This document shows positions 34,021 to 45,086 of a stretch of 64,000 bases of DNA, piece by piece. The notes below the pieces were generated by a model. It ran no database searches, was not told the origin of the DNA, and saw only the letters and a program-made list of their open reading frames with translations. Made by a program: the position numbers and the translations under genes. Source of the stretch: Eleusine coracana subsp. coracana (Eukaryota; Streptophyta; Magnoliopsida; Poales; Poaceae); assembly GCA_032690845.1 (NCBI GenBank), contig CM064426.1:60364631-60428630 (forward strand), given 5' to 3'. The first letter of the stretch is position 1; the number at the start of each line of letters is the position of its first letter.

Positions 34021-34356
34021 CTGGCCGAGGCTGAGGGGTCTCTTCGTGCCGAGGCTGCAGAGAAGATAGAACTGCGAGGCGTGCTAGCAAGGACGACCCA
34101 AGTGCTTCAAGTCCCTACCGAACCTAGGGCCTTGTTGGCACAGCAGGTCAAGAACCTAATGTCCTCCAGTCGCGAGTGGGTCCAGCATGGTGTGTGCTTC
34201 GGTGTGCGCACTGTTTTTGCCATGCTCGGGACCTATTTCCAGGTGATGGACTATGAGGCGCTAAGCCTCGGCTACCTCGACCATGCTCCTGAGGAGATGG
34301 CGCGGATCCGCGCTGACTCGGAGCCCTATGTCGATGTCTTGGCTGAAAAAGTATGA

Positions 34357-34870
34357 AGAGGAAGCGCTCCCCAAGGTGGACGGGGAGAAGTAGTCAGTAG
34401 TTGTCTTTAGTTTATTTTGCTTAATTCGGTGGGTCATCATGCCCGTGTAATGGTTTGAATTTGAACTAGTGCTTGTTTAACTTTGATGGCCCGTGGTGGC
34501 CTTAGACAATTTTAGTTCATTTTAGATTTGCTTGAAATGTTGGGCCTCGGTCCTTTCTATTTTGATTTAGTGTAGTTTGAGCCCCCGAGCCCTTCGAGGT
34601 TTGATCTTGTCGGTGATCGCCGTTGTCGTGGCCGCTGGGGCAAGCATGACGTTGCGCCGTCCTACCGACTCGACCGTGAACCTGCGCCACCCGTGGCTTT
34701 ACTTCGCTTTCGCCACAGTGAGTTTCGAGGTCCAAAAGTTTTTTCTTTTTTTTTGGAAAGGAAAAAAGAAAAGAATCATGTGGTGCCATGCACCTGGTAG
34801 CCCCCGAGTGATGTGCGACTTCCTGGAGGGGTCGGACGTCACTTGAGAGCAAAGTGATGTGTGAAATAGG
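34357..34870. other. 3' region of the antisense gene, tail to tail with integrase
   Basis: Non-coding on both strands. It contains two more PPT-like motifs (34580-34590 and 34798-34808) and a T/A-rich run at about 34739-34775. The stop codons of the antisense gene and of integrase face each other here. Confidence 0.5.
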
Positions 34871-34873
34871 AAC

Positions 34874-36128
34874 CTAGGGGTAGAATTTACGTAGTTGTGA
34901 GATGTTCCATGCATTATTGAGCTCGTCACCATCCACGGTCTTTAGCTTGTAGGTGCCGGGCCGGAGGACTCGGAAGACGACGTACTGCCCTTCCCAAGGC
35001 GGAGACAACCTATGGCGACCCCTGCTATCTTGAACCCTGCATAAAACAAGATCATCCACCAGCATGCCTCTGTCCCTCTCGTTATAGTCATGGTAACGCA
35101 AGAGTGCTTGCTGGTACTTGGACGAGTGGAGGAGCGCAATGTCCCGTGCCTCATCTATTTGGTCCAACGCGTCTTGGAGCGCCACTTCGTTGCCCTGCTC
35201 GGTATATACGCGCACTCGTGATGCTCCATAGTCCAAATCTGTGGACAGGATCGCCTCTGACCCATAGGCCATGAAGAAAGGCGTGAAGCCCGTCACATGG
35301 CTCTTGGTTGTGCGCAGGCTCCAGAGCACGGCGTGCAGCTCGGCCGCTCATCGCCCGCTAAATTGCTTCAGGCAGTTGAAGACGACGGTGGGGTCGAAGA
35401 TTCGTGGCTTCAACCCCTGGAGTATCATGCCATTCGCCCGCTCGACCTGGCCGTTTGTCTCGGGGTGAGCAATGGCGGCCCAGTCGACGCGGATGTGGTA
35501 ATCGTCACAGAACTTCATGAATTTCTTCCTGGTGAATTGTGTCCCATTGTCTGTAATTATGGAGTTCGGGACTCCAAACCTATGGATGATGTCAAGGAAA
35601 AACTTGACCGCCTCTTCAGACTGGATCTTCACTAATGGGCGCGCTTTAATCCACTTGGTGAACTTGTCGACCATGACAAGCAAGTGGGTGTAGCCCCTGG
35701 GCGCTTTTTTGAGCGGCCCGACAAGATCCAGGCCCCAAACCGTGAAGGGCCATGTAAGGGGGATCGTCTAGAGAGCTTGGGCCAGGAGATGTGTCTGTCA
35801 GGCATAATATTGGCAACCTTTGCAGGTTTTGACAATGCGTGTCACGTCACCCATGACTGTCGGCCAATAGAAGCCTTGATGGAACGTGTTTTCCATGAGG
35901 GTTCGAGGTGCAGCGTGATGACCGCAAACCACCCCCGTGGATGTCGATGACAAGCTTGATGCCTTCATTAATGGGAATGCAGTGTTGCATAATTTTGGTA
36001 ACGTTGTGCTTGTAGAGTTCTCCTCCAACCAAAGTGAACGACTTGGCGTGTCGGTAGAGCTGTTTGGCTTCAGCCCCGTCAGGGGGAAGGATGCCCGAGA
36101 CAAGAACTCGATGTACGGGATTCTCCAA
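34874..36128 (-). pseudogene. Gypsy integrase
   Basis: In minus-strand order: the zinc-binding region (TFHQGFYWPT, CKGCQYYA), the core with GLDLVGPL, ITDNGTQF and NGQVERANG supplying D, D and E, then the C-terminal domain ending in AWNISQLRKFYP. The latter includes GTYKLKTVDG. Stops at about 35345 and 35800 (TGA) and 35770 (TAG) break the frame. The intact protein would insert element cDNA into chromosomes. Confidence 0.85.
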
Positions 36129-36583
36129 TCGGGGGGAGGCTCATCTCACTTGACCTAGGGGTCGATCCGCTCGGCCCTTGGGTTTCCCGGCCATCCGGAC
36201 GTCTCGTTCAACCCATCTGGGAGGTCGATTTCCATCACATCCGCGGGCTGCGCGGATTCTAGAGGCGGCCTTGCATTTCCCTGCTCGGGTTGTGGCGGGT
36301 CGCTCGGCCCCTACGCTGGATCGATCGACCCATCGATGGGGGTCGAGTGCCCCTTGGGTCAGACCGAAGGCTGATACTGGTCATTCGCAAAAACGCCCAG
36401 AGGTATCTGCTCTCAACCAAAGGCTATCTTAGCCAGCACATCGGCCGCCTCATTAAGGCGCCGAGGGATGTACTTGAGCTCCAAGCCAACGAATCTATTC
36501 TTGAGCTTGCAAACTTCCTGGCAGTAAAGCGCCATGGTGTCCGTCCGGCAGCTAGATTCCTTCATGATCTGGTCGACCACGAG

Positions 36584-37349
36584 CTATGAGTCGCCTCGGA
36601 TTTCCAGTCGCTGGATTTTGAGCTCGATCGCAATTTTGAGACCATTGACTAGGGCCTCATATTTGGCCATATTGTTTGATGCAGGGAAGTGTAAATGAAC
36701 AACGTATTTCATATGTACCCTGAGTGGAGAGACGAAGACGAGGCCAGCTCCCGCTCCAGTGCGCATGAGGGAACCATCAAAGAACATGAGCCAGTACTCC
36801 TGATCCACGGGAGCGGGCGGAAGTTGCGCTTCGGTCCACTCTGCTATGAAGTCAACAAGAACCTTGGATTTGATGGCCGCTTGAGGTTGGTACGTGATGT
36901 CGTGGCCCATCAGCTCGAGCGCCCACTTGGTGACCTTGCCCGTCGAATTCCTATTCTAAATGATCTTGCGGAGGGGAAAGGAACTTACGATGTGTATCGG
37001 ATGGGAGTCAAAATAGTGTCTGAGCTTCCGCCTTGCCACCATCACCGCGTAGAGAATCTTCAAAATCTGAGGATACCGGGTCTTCGAGTCGGACAGGACC
37101 TTGCTGATGTAATAGACTGGGTGCTAGATTTTGAGGGCGTGGCCCTCCCTTTCTTGCTCGACCACGAGGGTCGTACTTACGACTTGAGTCGTTGCTGCTA
37201 CGTATAGCAGCAATAGCTCTCCCGGAGTCGAGGGTGTTAACACTGGGTGTGTTGCTGAGGATGCGTTTGACATTGTCGAGGGCGGACTGCACCTTAGGTG
37301 TCCACTCAAAGTGGTCAGACTTCTTCAGGAGCCTATGTAGCGGATGCAC
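36584..37349 (-). pseudogene. Gypsy RNase H and second (archaeal-type) RNase H
   Basis: The upstream part (HPLHRLLKKSDHFEWT) belongs to the RT/RNase H connection. Downstream, YWLMFFDGSLMRTGAGAG and NNMAKYEALVNGLK are the hallmarks of the extra RNase H domain of Tat elements. The first RNase H is frame-broken around 37120-37330. Confidence 0.8.
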
Positions 37350-38164
37350 TCTCTCCCCAGGTGGGAGATAAAACGGCTGAGTGCCGCCAGGCAGCCCGTG
37401 AGATGCTGCAACCCTTTGAGGTGTTGAACTGGACCCATCCGCTCGATTGCAGAGATCTTTTCAGGATTGGCCTTGATGCCCTGTTCAAGATGACGAACCC
37501 AAGGAGCATCCCCCTCGGGGCCCCAAAGACGCACTTCTCGGGGTTCAGCTTGACGTCATTCGCGCGCAGTTTGGCAAAGATGCGCTCGAGGTCATCCACC
37601 AGGGTATCGGCTTGTTTGGACTTGATGACAATGTCGTCAACGTAGGCCTCCACCATGGGGCCGATCAGATGATCGAAGCACCGCTACATGCAGTGTTGGA
37701 AAGTTGCGCCAACATTTTTGAGCCTGAAAGGCATCGTCATGTAGCAGTAAGAACCAAACGGGGTGATGAAAGATGTCGCAAGCTGGTCGGATTCTTTCAT
37801 CGCGATTTGGTGGTACCCAGAGTAAGCGTCTAGAAAATAGATGGTTTCACACCCTGCTGTGGAGACAACTATCTGGTCGATGCGTGGTAAAGGAAAAGGA
37901 TCCTTCGGACATGCCTCGTTCAGGCTTGTATAGTCGACACACATCCTCCATTACCCATTCTTTCTTTTTTACAAGGACGGGATTAGCTAACCACTCGGGG
38001 TGATACACCTCCTTGATGAAACTGGCTGCTTTCAATTTTGTGATCTCCTCAATGATTGCTCTACGCTTTTCCTCGTCAAAGCGACGCAGACGTTGCTTCA
38101 CTGGTCTGGAGCCTGGCCTAATGTTCAAGGACTGCTCGGCGACCTCCCTCGGTATGCCTGGCAT
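37333..38164 (-). pseudogene. Gypsy reverse transcriptase
   Basis: It contains KLKAASFIKEVYHPEWLAN, CVDYTSLNEACPKDPFPLPR, FLDAYSGYHQI, and the catalytic AYVDDIVIKSK box. Frames 37847-38164, 37684-37944 and 37333-37656 must be joined across small shifts, so the enzyme is inactive as it stands. Confidence 0.87.
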
Positions 38165-38449
38165 ATCCGAGGGCCTCCACGCGAAAACGTCAGCATTGGC
38201 GCGGAGGAAGTCGACGAGCGTGCTTTCCTATTTTGGAGTGAGAGAGGTCCCCACTCTCACCATCTTGCTCTCGTCGCCATCAGGGTCGACTCGCACCTCT
38301 TTGGTGTCCTCCGCGGGCTTGAAGGAGGCATTCTTGTGGCTAGTGTCGGGGGTTCCTTCGTCGATGCGGGAATGCATGGCCCCGAGCTCCTCGGAGGCCA
38401 CCGCCACCGCCGCAAGATCGCCATTCTCTGTTTCACACTGGAAGGCGCG

Positions 38450-38800
38450 CTAGAGGGACGCGTTGACGGTGATGACCCCTTTGGGTCCCGACATCTTGAG
38501 CTTGAGGTAGGTATAGTTGGGGACCGCCATGAACTTGACGTAGCATGGGCGGCCCAAGAGGGCGTGGTAAACTCCCAGAAAGTCAACGACTTTGAATGTG
38601 AGGTCCTCAGTTTGGAAGTTTGATCGAGTCTCGAACGTGACGGGTAGGCTTATTCGCATGGCCTGCCACCCAGGGACGATCCCGTGGAACGGCGCCCCAG
38701 GTGGCTAGAGGTGTGATCGGTCGATGCCCAGCAGGTCGAGCATGTCGCCATAGAGAATGTTGATGCAGCTGACCCCATCCATCATTACTTTGGTGAGTCG
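38450..38800 (-). pseudogene. Gypsy protease
   Basis: A retropepsin-like active site reads VMMDGVSCINILY, where most relatives have DGGS or DGAS. It is followed by FKVVDFLGVYHALLGRP, a conserved downstream motif. A TAG falls at about 38706. About 300 bp (38165-38449) between this and the RT form a poorly conserved linker with stops. Confidence 0.7.
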
Positions 38801-38846
38801 AACCTCGGTGATGATGGGGGTCGACCATGAGCAGGTATCGACCCGG

Positions 38847-41410
38847 TCACAGTACGTGAGTGGGATGATCTGACCGGTCGAAGGTAATCGGTGAGTCCGA
38901 CCACTTGAGGAAGGTAGGCATCGCGGGCTCCACCGTGAAGACTACGCGACGCTCTACCTTGGTGGTGCACCGACTCCCACGAGACTCGGGTCTTGTGAAA
39001 ATCATATGGCATGCCTTAGTGTTGGGGAAGACCGGCCCTCCCTGCTCGTCGCCATCGTCCACGGGGTATTGCGCTCCCAGCTCTGGTGTCTTCTCCGGAT
39101 CTCCCTTCTTCACTTCCTCTCGGAAGAACTTTTTCATCACGGAGCAATCATTGAGGAGATGCTTGACGGGGAACCCGTGGTTGGGACACGGACCGTTCCA
39201 CTTCTTCTCGAAGTGGTTCGCCGTCTCCCCCGCCGCAGGTCTCGGAGGTTTGCGATTAGCGGCGGCCACGACGAGGCCTCGTGTGCCTGGGGACCTGTTC
39301 TTTTTCTTCTTCGGGTGGTTGGATGCGCTGTCGCCGGCCTCTTCTCCCCGCTTGCCTTTGCCTTTGCTCTCTGGCACTCATCGGAGGACTGCCCCAACGC
39401 ACTCTTCATCGGAGGCAAAGCTTGTGGTGATGTCGAGGAGCTCGCGCATCGTGCACGGGCCCTTCCATCCCAGCTCGTGAATAAGCTGCTCCGAAGTGGT
39501 GCCGGAGATGAAAGCTCCGATGATGTCTACGTCACCCACGTTGGGCGCTTCAATGCACTTCTTGCTGAAGCGCCGAATGTAATCCCTAAGGGATTCGCCG
39601 ACTTCTGTCGATAGTTCTTGAGGTCCCAAGGGTTGCCCGGGCAGACGTATGTCCCTTGGAAGTTGCCGATGAAGATGTCCCTCAAGTCGCCACAATTATA
39701 AATCTGACCCTCCGGGAGGTGCTCGAGTCAGGCGCGGGCCGAGTCTGCGAGGTAGAGAGGGAGACTACGGATGATGGCTATCATCGATCGCACCCCCGCC
39801 TGACATACAAGGCGATAGTCCTCAAGCCAGAGGCCAGGATCCGTCTCGCTAGCGTATTTGCTGACGGTCGCGGGGGCGTGGAAGTGCGGAGGGAACTCGG
39901 CGCTACGGATGTGTCGACTGAAGACCCGTGGCCCGGGTGGGCTCAGGCTGCGGCTCCGCTCATCCTCGGTGTCGTCGTACCGGCCTCCACGGTGTGGCTG
40001 ACGGCCCCTTTCCCTATGAAGTCGTTCTTTCTCCCGCTCGTGTGCCTTGAGGGTGTGACGCGCGTCACGTCTCTCCCCGATCCGGTCATGGACCAAGCCT
40101 TTCTTGGGCACGCCCTCAGATGGAGCCGGCTGCCGGACCGAGTTCTGCTGTGAACCAGCGGCGCCGTCTCCCCCTACTCGCCTAGAGGTGGAGATTTGTT
40201 GGCTGGATTGAGTGGCTCGTCGTAGTGAACTCTCCGCCTGAAGCTCAGCGGCCTTGGCCAGGAGCGCGGCCACCTCACGCTGGGCTCACTGAGCCTCGGG
40301 CGTAGCAGGCTATGAGAGAGTCTTGAGCAGCGTGGCTGCCGCCGCAATGTTCTGCCCCACGTGAGTGAACTACGGGGGTTCTAGGTCATTGGTGACGATG
40401 CATTGCTACACGTCACGGGCCAGCTCGCGATCGATTTCTCCTTTCTCGTGTTCCAACTGGTGTCGGGTTTCTTCGAGCTCCGCACATCGGGCCTTCAGCC
40501 GCTGCTGGATATCCTCGTGGTGGTGTGTCAGCTGGGGTCCACCGACATTGGTGACGGGTAGATTGACGAACGCCTCCCCCACTGCCGCACCCGTCGTCGG
40601 GTTTGCGGTTGCGGGCGTCTTGGGGTTTACCTGGGCTCTGGCGGCCGAGGTGCCGGGGTCCTATTCCGCAGCTGCGAAAGCGAGCTACACCATGTGGCAT
40701 CCGCGCGTGAGGTTGTAGCTCCCCTCAGAACTCTCAGAGCTGGAGTCACAATCATCCAGCGACCCGACATCGAGGAGGTCGAAGAGGGAGTCGTCGGGGT
40801 GGTCGATCACCCCAACAAAGCCCTGGTCCATGTAGCGGGAGGCCACGGGTCCGAGAGCCAAGTCTCTAAAACACCCCACGGCGTTCCGGAGGCTGCTCGG
40901 GTAACCCTCTAAGGGGCGTTCGGCAAGACGATCCAGATGAAGGGGCTCTCCATCGAGGAGCTGCCCATGGATGTTTGCCAAGGCGAACACAAAATGGCGA
41001 AGGTTGTCATGGCTGGGCGCGGGGCCCAGGTAGTGTTCCAGATGGAGCCACAGCTGGTCGGCGTGACCGAACGCCATCGCACGACGGTCGGTGCCGCGCG
41101 GCCCTTCTAGCCAGAGTTGGACCGCACGCATCGCCTCGGTGGCAATCGCGACGGCAATTGCAATGGGATCGGGGAGGTGCTCATCAATAAGACACAGCGT
41201 CCCGTCCTCCGCGAACACGAAGCACAGCGAGTCACCCGTGTCTTCCAGCCACCATGAATGCTCCACCTCGGCGGCGGGCGCCATGGGCGAGGGTGGCGGA
41301 GAGGTCGGGATGCTGGCGCACAGCAGCTTCTGATCGGCAGTAGCAATGAACTCGAGGCTCCCGAAGAAGATGCTGCTGCCGGGAGCCCAAAAAGGAGGGA
41401 AGGTTGCCAT
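38847..41410 (-). pseudogene. Gypsy gag
   Basis: The start is ATG 41410 (MATFPPFWAPGSS). The frame continues to 39728 with stops at 40685 (TAG), 40661 (TAG), 40406 (TAG), 40370 (TAG), 40310 (TAG), 40286 (TGA) and 39728 (TGA). A frameshift near 39600 leads into the conserved gag core (GESLRDYIRRFSKKC). The C-terminal zinc-knuckle-like motif is CPNHGFPVKHLLNDC. The Arg/Glu/His-rich middle is typical of gag. The intact protein would form the particle shell. Confidence 0.82.
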
Positions 41411-41446
41411 CCGAACCGAAAGGTGATGAGGAAAAACGCGCAAAAG

Positions 41447-41466
41447 TCCCCTACCTGGCACGCCAA
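41447..41466 (-). other. Primer-binding site of the gypsy element
   Basis: The minus strand reads TTGGCGTGCCAGGTAGGGGA, immediately next to the CCGACA end of the 5' LTR. TGG at its start is the complement of the tRNA CCA tail. I do not assign the tRNA. Confidence 0.7.
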
Positions 41467-41467
41467 C

Positions 41468-42882
41468 TGTCGGTGTTTCGATCACTAGCTAGTAGAATTT
41501 GTTCCGGGGATGCGTGCTTTGGGTTCGATAATGACTTAGCAAGAGGACACGGGGGATTATATTGGTTCGGGGAAGGCCCCCTACGTCCAGTTCACTAGCC
41601 TGCTCATGTTACTTGCCACGGGGTGAAGTACAACAATGGCGAGAGAGGAGGGGGTTGCTCCAAGTCTCTGGTGCGAATGAGTGAGTGTGTTGTGTGTCTT
41701 GGTTGAGTCTATCTTGTGAAAAAAAAGAGAGGCCCTCCTTTATATTCCGAGGGGGGTGGCCCATTTACAAAGAGAGAGAAAGAGAGAGAGAACGTTCTAC
41801 ACGTGCGAAGTAGTTGATGTCGTGCGAAAGGAGGTGTCGTTCGGCCCAGCGGAGTGGTCTCCAGCCCTTGTGGCCCCCACCATCCTGGTCTTGCGTCAGG
41901 AGAAGCATACAACATACTCGAGCATGCCCCATTTTTCTGTCGTCGCGTCGGGCTTCCATCGCTACTGTACATGGCGTGCCTCACCGTATGAAGGATGGTG
42001 CATCAGGGGCGCATTCATGCCACCCTGGTAGAAGTCAATCTCGTCGTCCATCAGGTCGTCCTGCATTGACCGCTGTTGGGGACGTCAGTGAGCGACAGCG
42101 TCATCGAGTACCCTGTCGTACCCGCCCACGGCAGCAGACGTTGATGGTGACCGGGGTAGGTAAGCAGGCGGATTTGACCTCTCCGACACTGTATGCCCAT
42201 GCCGGGGCTGCCATTAATAAGAGTTGGCGGGGTAGGGATTGACCGCCGCCCCGCTCGACCCCTTCGTCAGGAGTCGAGGTATCAAGACGTACTTGTCCGG
42301 ACCTATTTGGAGTTAGAATCTGTCATGTCCGTATAGAGCAATCGAGTTTCCCCGCTTCGCTACTCCTGGCTGAGTCAGGATTTCATCATTACGCCTACGT
42401 ACTTGTCCGGACCTGTTTGGAGTTAGAATCTGTCACGTCCGTATAGAGCAATCGAGTTTCCCCGCTCCGCTACTCCTGGCTGAGTCAGGATTTCATCATT
42501 ACGCCTTTCCTAGGTCTGGACCCTACCGACGGGATGGAAGGAAGAGTCTTATCCGGGAATCACGAAGGGGGCCATGCGGTGGTGATGACAGGGGCGATAG
42601 GGTACATGTCCTTGCCGGACGAGGCGACTTGGCTCTGGCTCCTATAGAGGGGTCGAGCAGAGCGAGCCGAAGATTCGACCCCAGGAGGGTCGAACGAATC
42701 GGGCGAGTCAGGCCAGCGTTTCAAGGCCGGCGAGCGAGGTGGGCCTACTACGTGGGGTTTCTTCGTGTTGGGCCCGCGTGGGCGGGCCCAAGGGGGCGGC
42801 TAAGTGAGTCTTCCATTTTTGCCGTATGCTCGGTTTTCTTTTTAAGTGGTGCCACATGGCACCCCGTTATTTACCCCCGACA
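41468..42882 (-). repeat. 5' LTR of the gypsy element
   Basis: Intact ends TGTCGG...CCGACA. A minus-strand TATA box lies at about 41738-41748. A short GA-rich run (41769-41791) is shorter than in the other LTR. The 110-bp tandem pair is at 42298-42517. Confidence 0.92.
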
Positions 42883-43084
42883 GGTTCCCCCAGTGCAAAT
42901 TGGGACTATAAAAGGAGAGACACAAGTTTATCTAAGGCTAAGAAAATCACTGTCCTCTCCAGAAAACCGATCTACATACTCAATTCAAGCACAGGGAAGA
43001 ACTAGACATTGTTCATCAACCCATTTTGATGGCCAATCCTTCTAAAGAAGGTATCTAGTGTGATTCAATTTGAATCTAGTTGAT
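42883..43084 (+). mobile_element. Right part of the split LTR-like sequence
   Basis: It begins with the GGTTC duplication, then has a TATA box (GACTATAAAAGGAG) and an R/U5-like stretch. It continues the segment at 26156-26208. The right border with the GC-rich block is uncertain. Confidence 0.4.
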
Positions 43085-43450
43085 CCTAATTTTCTAATAC
43101 CCCCGCCTCCCCCGCCGCCGACGCCCTCGCCCCCCCGCTCTAACACACTCCGCGCCCCGGCCTCCCCCGCCGCCGGCCGAGCTCCACCTCCCCTGCCGAC
43201 TGTCATGCAGATCCCCTGTCGTGGTCACGCAGCTCCCTTATTGTTCGAGCTCTGCCGCCTCCTCGAGCTCCTGACGGCTGGCTGAGCTCGAGCTCCGCCC
43301 CCGCACCCGCTCTTGCAAGCTCCGGCCGCCCAAGCTCTCTACCCGGTCCAATTTTTGGTCTTCCATTGGAGACCATGATTTTTGGGAGTTGTCGGACTAC
43401 CCATTCACGTATTTGGGTCTCCGATTTGTCTGAACCATTGGAGGTAGCCC
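43085..43450. repeat. GC-rich block related to the TIR element at 25197
   Basis: CCGCCGCC- and GAGCTC-rich sequence ending ACCATTGGAGGTAGCCC. It resembles the element that precedes the first direct repeat, but a matching left terminus is not visible. I see no credible ORF. Confidence 0.4.
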
Positions 43451-43712
43451 AACCTCTATGAAATGCACCTCTCAATCCAAAGCTGATCTGAGTTCACTCC
43501 ATAGTCATGTCAAATCATTCTTTCAACAAACATGAGGTGTGAATGTATGTGTTGCCCGTGAATGATTGTTTCAACAAACACTCACTTTAGCTTAGCTTTC
43601 CCTTTCAATTTTGTCAAAATTTGAGAAAATGATGATGAACAAAATGTTACTTATTGGTCAAATTGGCTTGCCTAAGTCTTGGCATGGCCCCATCAAAATT
43701 ATCAGGACAAAA
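43451..43712. repeat. Direct repeat, copy 2
   Basis: This is the second copy of the segment at 25857-26135, in the same orientation, lacking a short internal portion near GTGTGTCAAATCATTG. It lies about 1.4 kb upstream of the cyclin start codon. Confidence 0.8.
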
Positions 43713-44230
43713 CCGAATTTAGGCTTTACAATCAAAGGTGCAAAGCAAAAAAGGCTCGTAGAGTAGTCCAAGAGCGTCTCATTACAGAATTCTTTAACTA
43801 AATTTACTATCGCAAAAACACAAGCTGATTCGGGCCAGTGAATAGAGTCTAGCAAAGCGCCATCTACACAATATTTGATTGATCTTACCGGCACTTAATA
43901 GATACTTATTCCTCAGCGTGCATCTTGGTATAAGTGACACCTCGCGCCACCTTGATCTTCCTCGCATCATACACAAATAAAAAGATTGAGGTATTGCAAA
44001 CAGGAATAAAAAAACATGAGTAACCGAAATACGAACATACGATACGTATACAGTATCGCTCCAGCTCCAATGCACAAATGTAGAAAGGGGGCTGGTCTGA
44101 CTGGATCAAGCATGGGAAGTCCCCAATCACCCAGTCCAACGCCAGCCCGTCAATTTTTTCCCCAAATTCAAATGGTCACCCCAGCCCGCTCAACCCATAA
44201 AACCCAACCGAGTGACTTCCTTCACTCTGC
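43713..44230. other. Upstream region of the cyclin gene
   Basis: Nothing certain is visible. A minus-strand frame at about 43906-43990 (YDARKIKVARGVTYTK) looks protein-like but has no recognisable family or start, and could be a gene fragment. Confidence 0.3.
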
Positions 44231-44394
44231 AGCCCGGCCATTCCTCCCCTCCCCTCCCAACCCAGCGCCGCCGAGGTCCTTTACCGCCGGCCGGCCGCAA
44301 TGCTGCCTGCCCTCTCGCTCTCCTAAGTATCCTGGCGCCCGGTCCCCTCTCCGATTCATTGATAGATCGATCAATTGCGGCTTTCATTTTGCTG

Positions 44395-45040
44395 GTAATG
44401 TCCTTTCTTGGGGAGAATCGAATCGAGCGAGTTCCATTCTGCAGGATCGAGTCCTTTCACGTTTTGTTGCAATAGGCGCTTAGATCAGAATCTTGTTCTC
44501 CGCAGCCGATCCATTCGATGAATTGAACATTTTCCAATCGGTTGTTAAATCTGCCCGTAGTATGTGGGAAATTATTTTCCTAATTAATAGGACTGTACAT
44601 CGCAAAAAAAAAAAAAAACTTGACGCCAATAGTGATTTAATGTATTCATTTCCTGAAAAGAATAATTGGATTAGAGCTTAGGGTGTTTGTGTTCGTAACA
44701 AATCTTAATCTCTTGTCGATGGGATTCAATCTTTGGAGTTGCAGATGTGAACAAGTTTGTTGACGCGGCAGAACAGAATTCATCGAGGGCTGATGTAATT
44801 TGTATGCCCTGAGAAAAATTCTATTGTTTTGCTTACATTTGCCCTCAGTAGACCGGGTCATTTTGATTTAACCTCAATAGAAAATGCCTTGACTTGTGAG
44901 TCAAACACCGTATTTTCTTTTGTCTTGCCTTGCATTTGTGATGATGCATTGTTGTGTAAATGGCCCATGCTTGGTGTGATTAACTTGTTCATTTCTACAG
45001 TGTTTTCTGTTTTGTGGCTCTATTTCTTTTTGTTGCTCAG
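44395..45040 (+). other. Putative 5' UTR intron of the cyclin gene
   Basis: Donor GCTG/GTAATG and acceptor TTGTTGCTCAG/AATCC bound an AT-rich stretch between a GC-rich leader and the start codon 47 nt downstream. No ATG in the leader competes clearly. Confidence 0.5.
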
Positions 45041-45086
45041 AATCCATTAAGGACTTTTTCGTTGCCGATGCCAAATCCAGACTGAG

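Larger units (their letters stand above)
30279..34356 (+). pseudogene. Antisense ORF of the gypsy element (putative gypsy-type transposon domain)
   Basis: This gene is opposite in direction to gag-pol and lies between integrase and the 3' LTR. Its N-terminal part matches, from memory of the family, the plant 'putative gypsy type transposon' domain (SLLPFHERGVGAPGSKFL, HYYDIELQHLNPNGVLH, then WHSRWFYLRNDP). An acidic, Ser/Ala-rich middle and a long C-terminal coiled coil follow (about 32400-32840 and 34021-34300). ATG 30279 has a good context (CGCGATGGC). A frameshift near 30610-30640 and a TAG at 30671-30673 break it. The coding sequence seems to be spliced from 32839 (GC donor, CAAG/GCAAGA) to 34021 (CAACAG/CTGG), which keeps the coiled coil in frame. 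That intron carries a 1.05 kb insertion. Function is unknown. Confidence 0.65.
26209..42882 (-). mobile_element. Ty3/gypsy retrotransposon, Tat lineage, 16.7 kb
   Basis: The two LTRs (1421 and 1415 bp) and a perfect 5-bp duplication GGTTC (26204-26208 and 42883-42887) define the element. Minus-strand order: 5' LTR, PBS, gag, protease, reverse transcriptase, RNase H, a second archaeal-like RNase H, integrase, a long spacer holding an antisense gene, then the 3' LTR. The double RNase H and the large region between integrase and 3' LTR point to the Tat lineage. Coding frames carry several stops, mostly TAG and TGA, and frameshifts, so it is non-functional. A further 1.05 kb insertion lies within its antisense gene. 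Confidence 0.9.

Noticed and set aside
43906..44139. Minus-strand frame with YDARKIKVARGVTYTK
   Set aside because: It looks protein-like near its end, but there is no recognisable family, no acceptor site that I trust, and it overlaps the cyclin upstream region.
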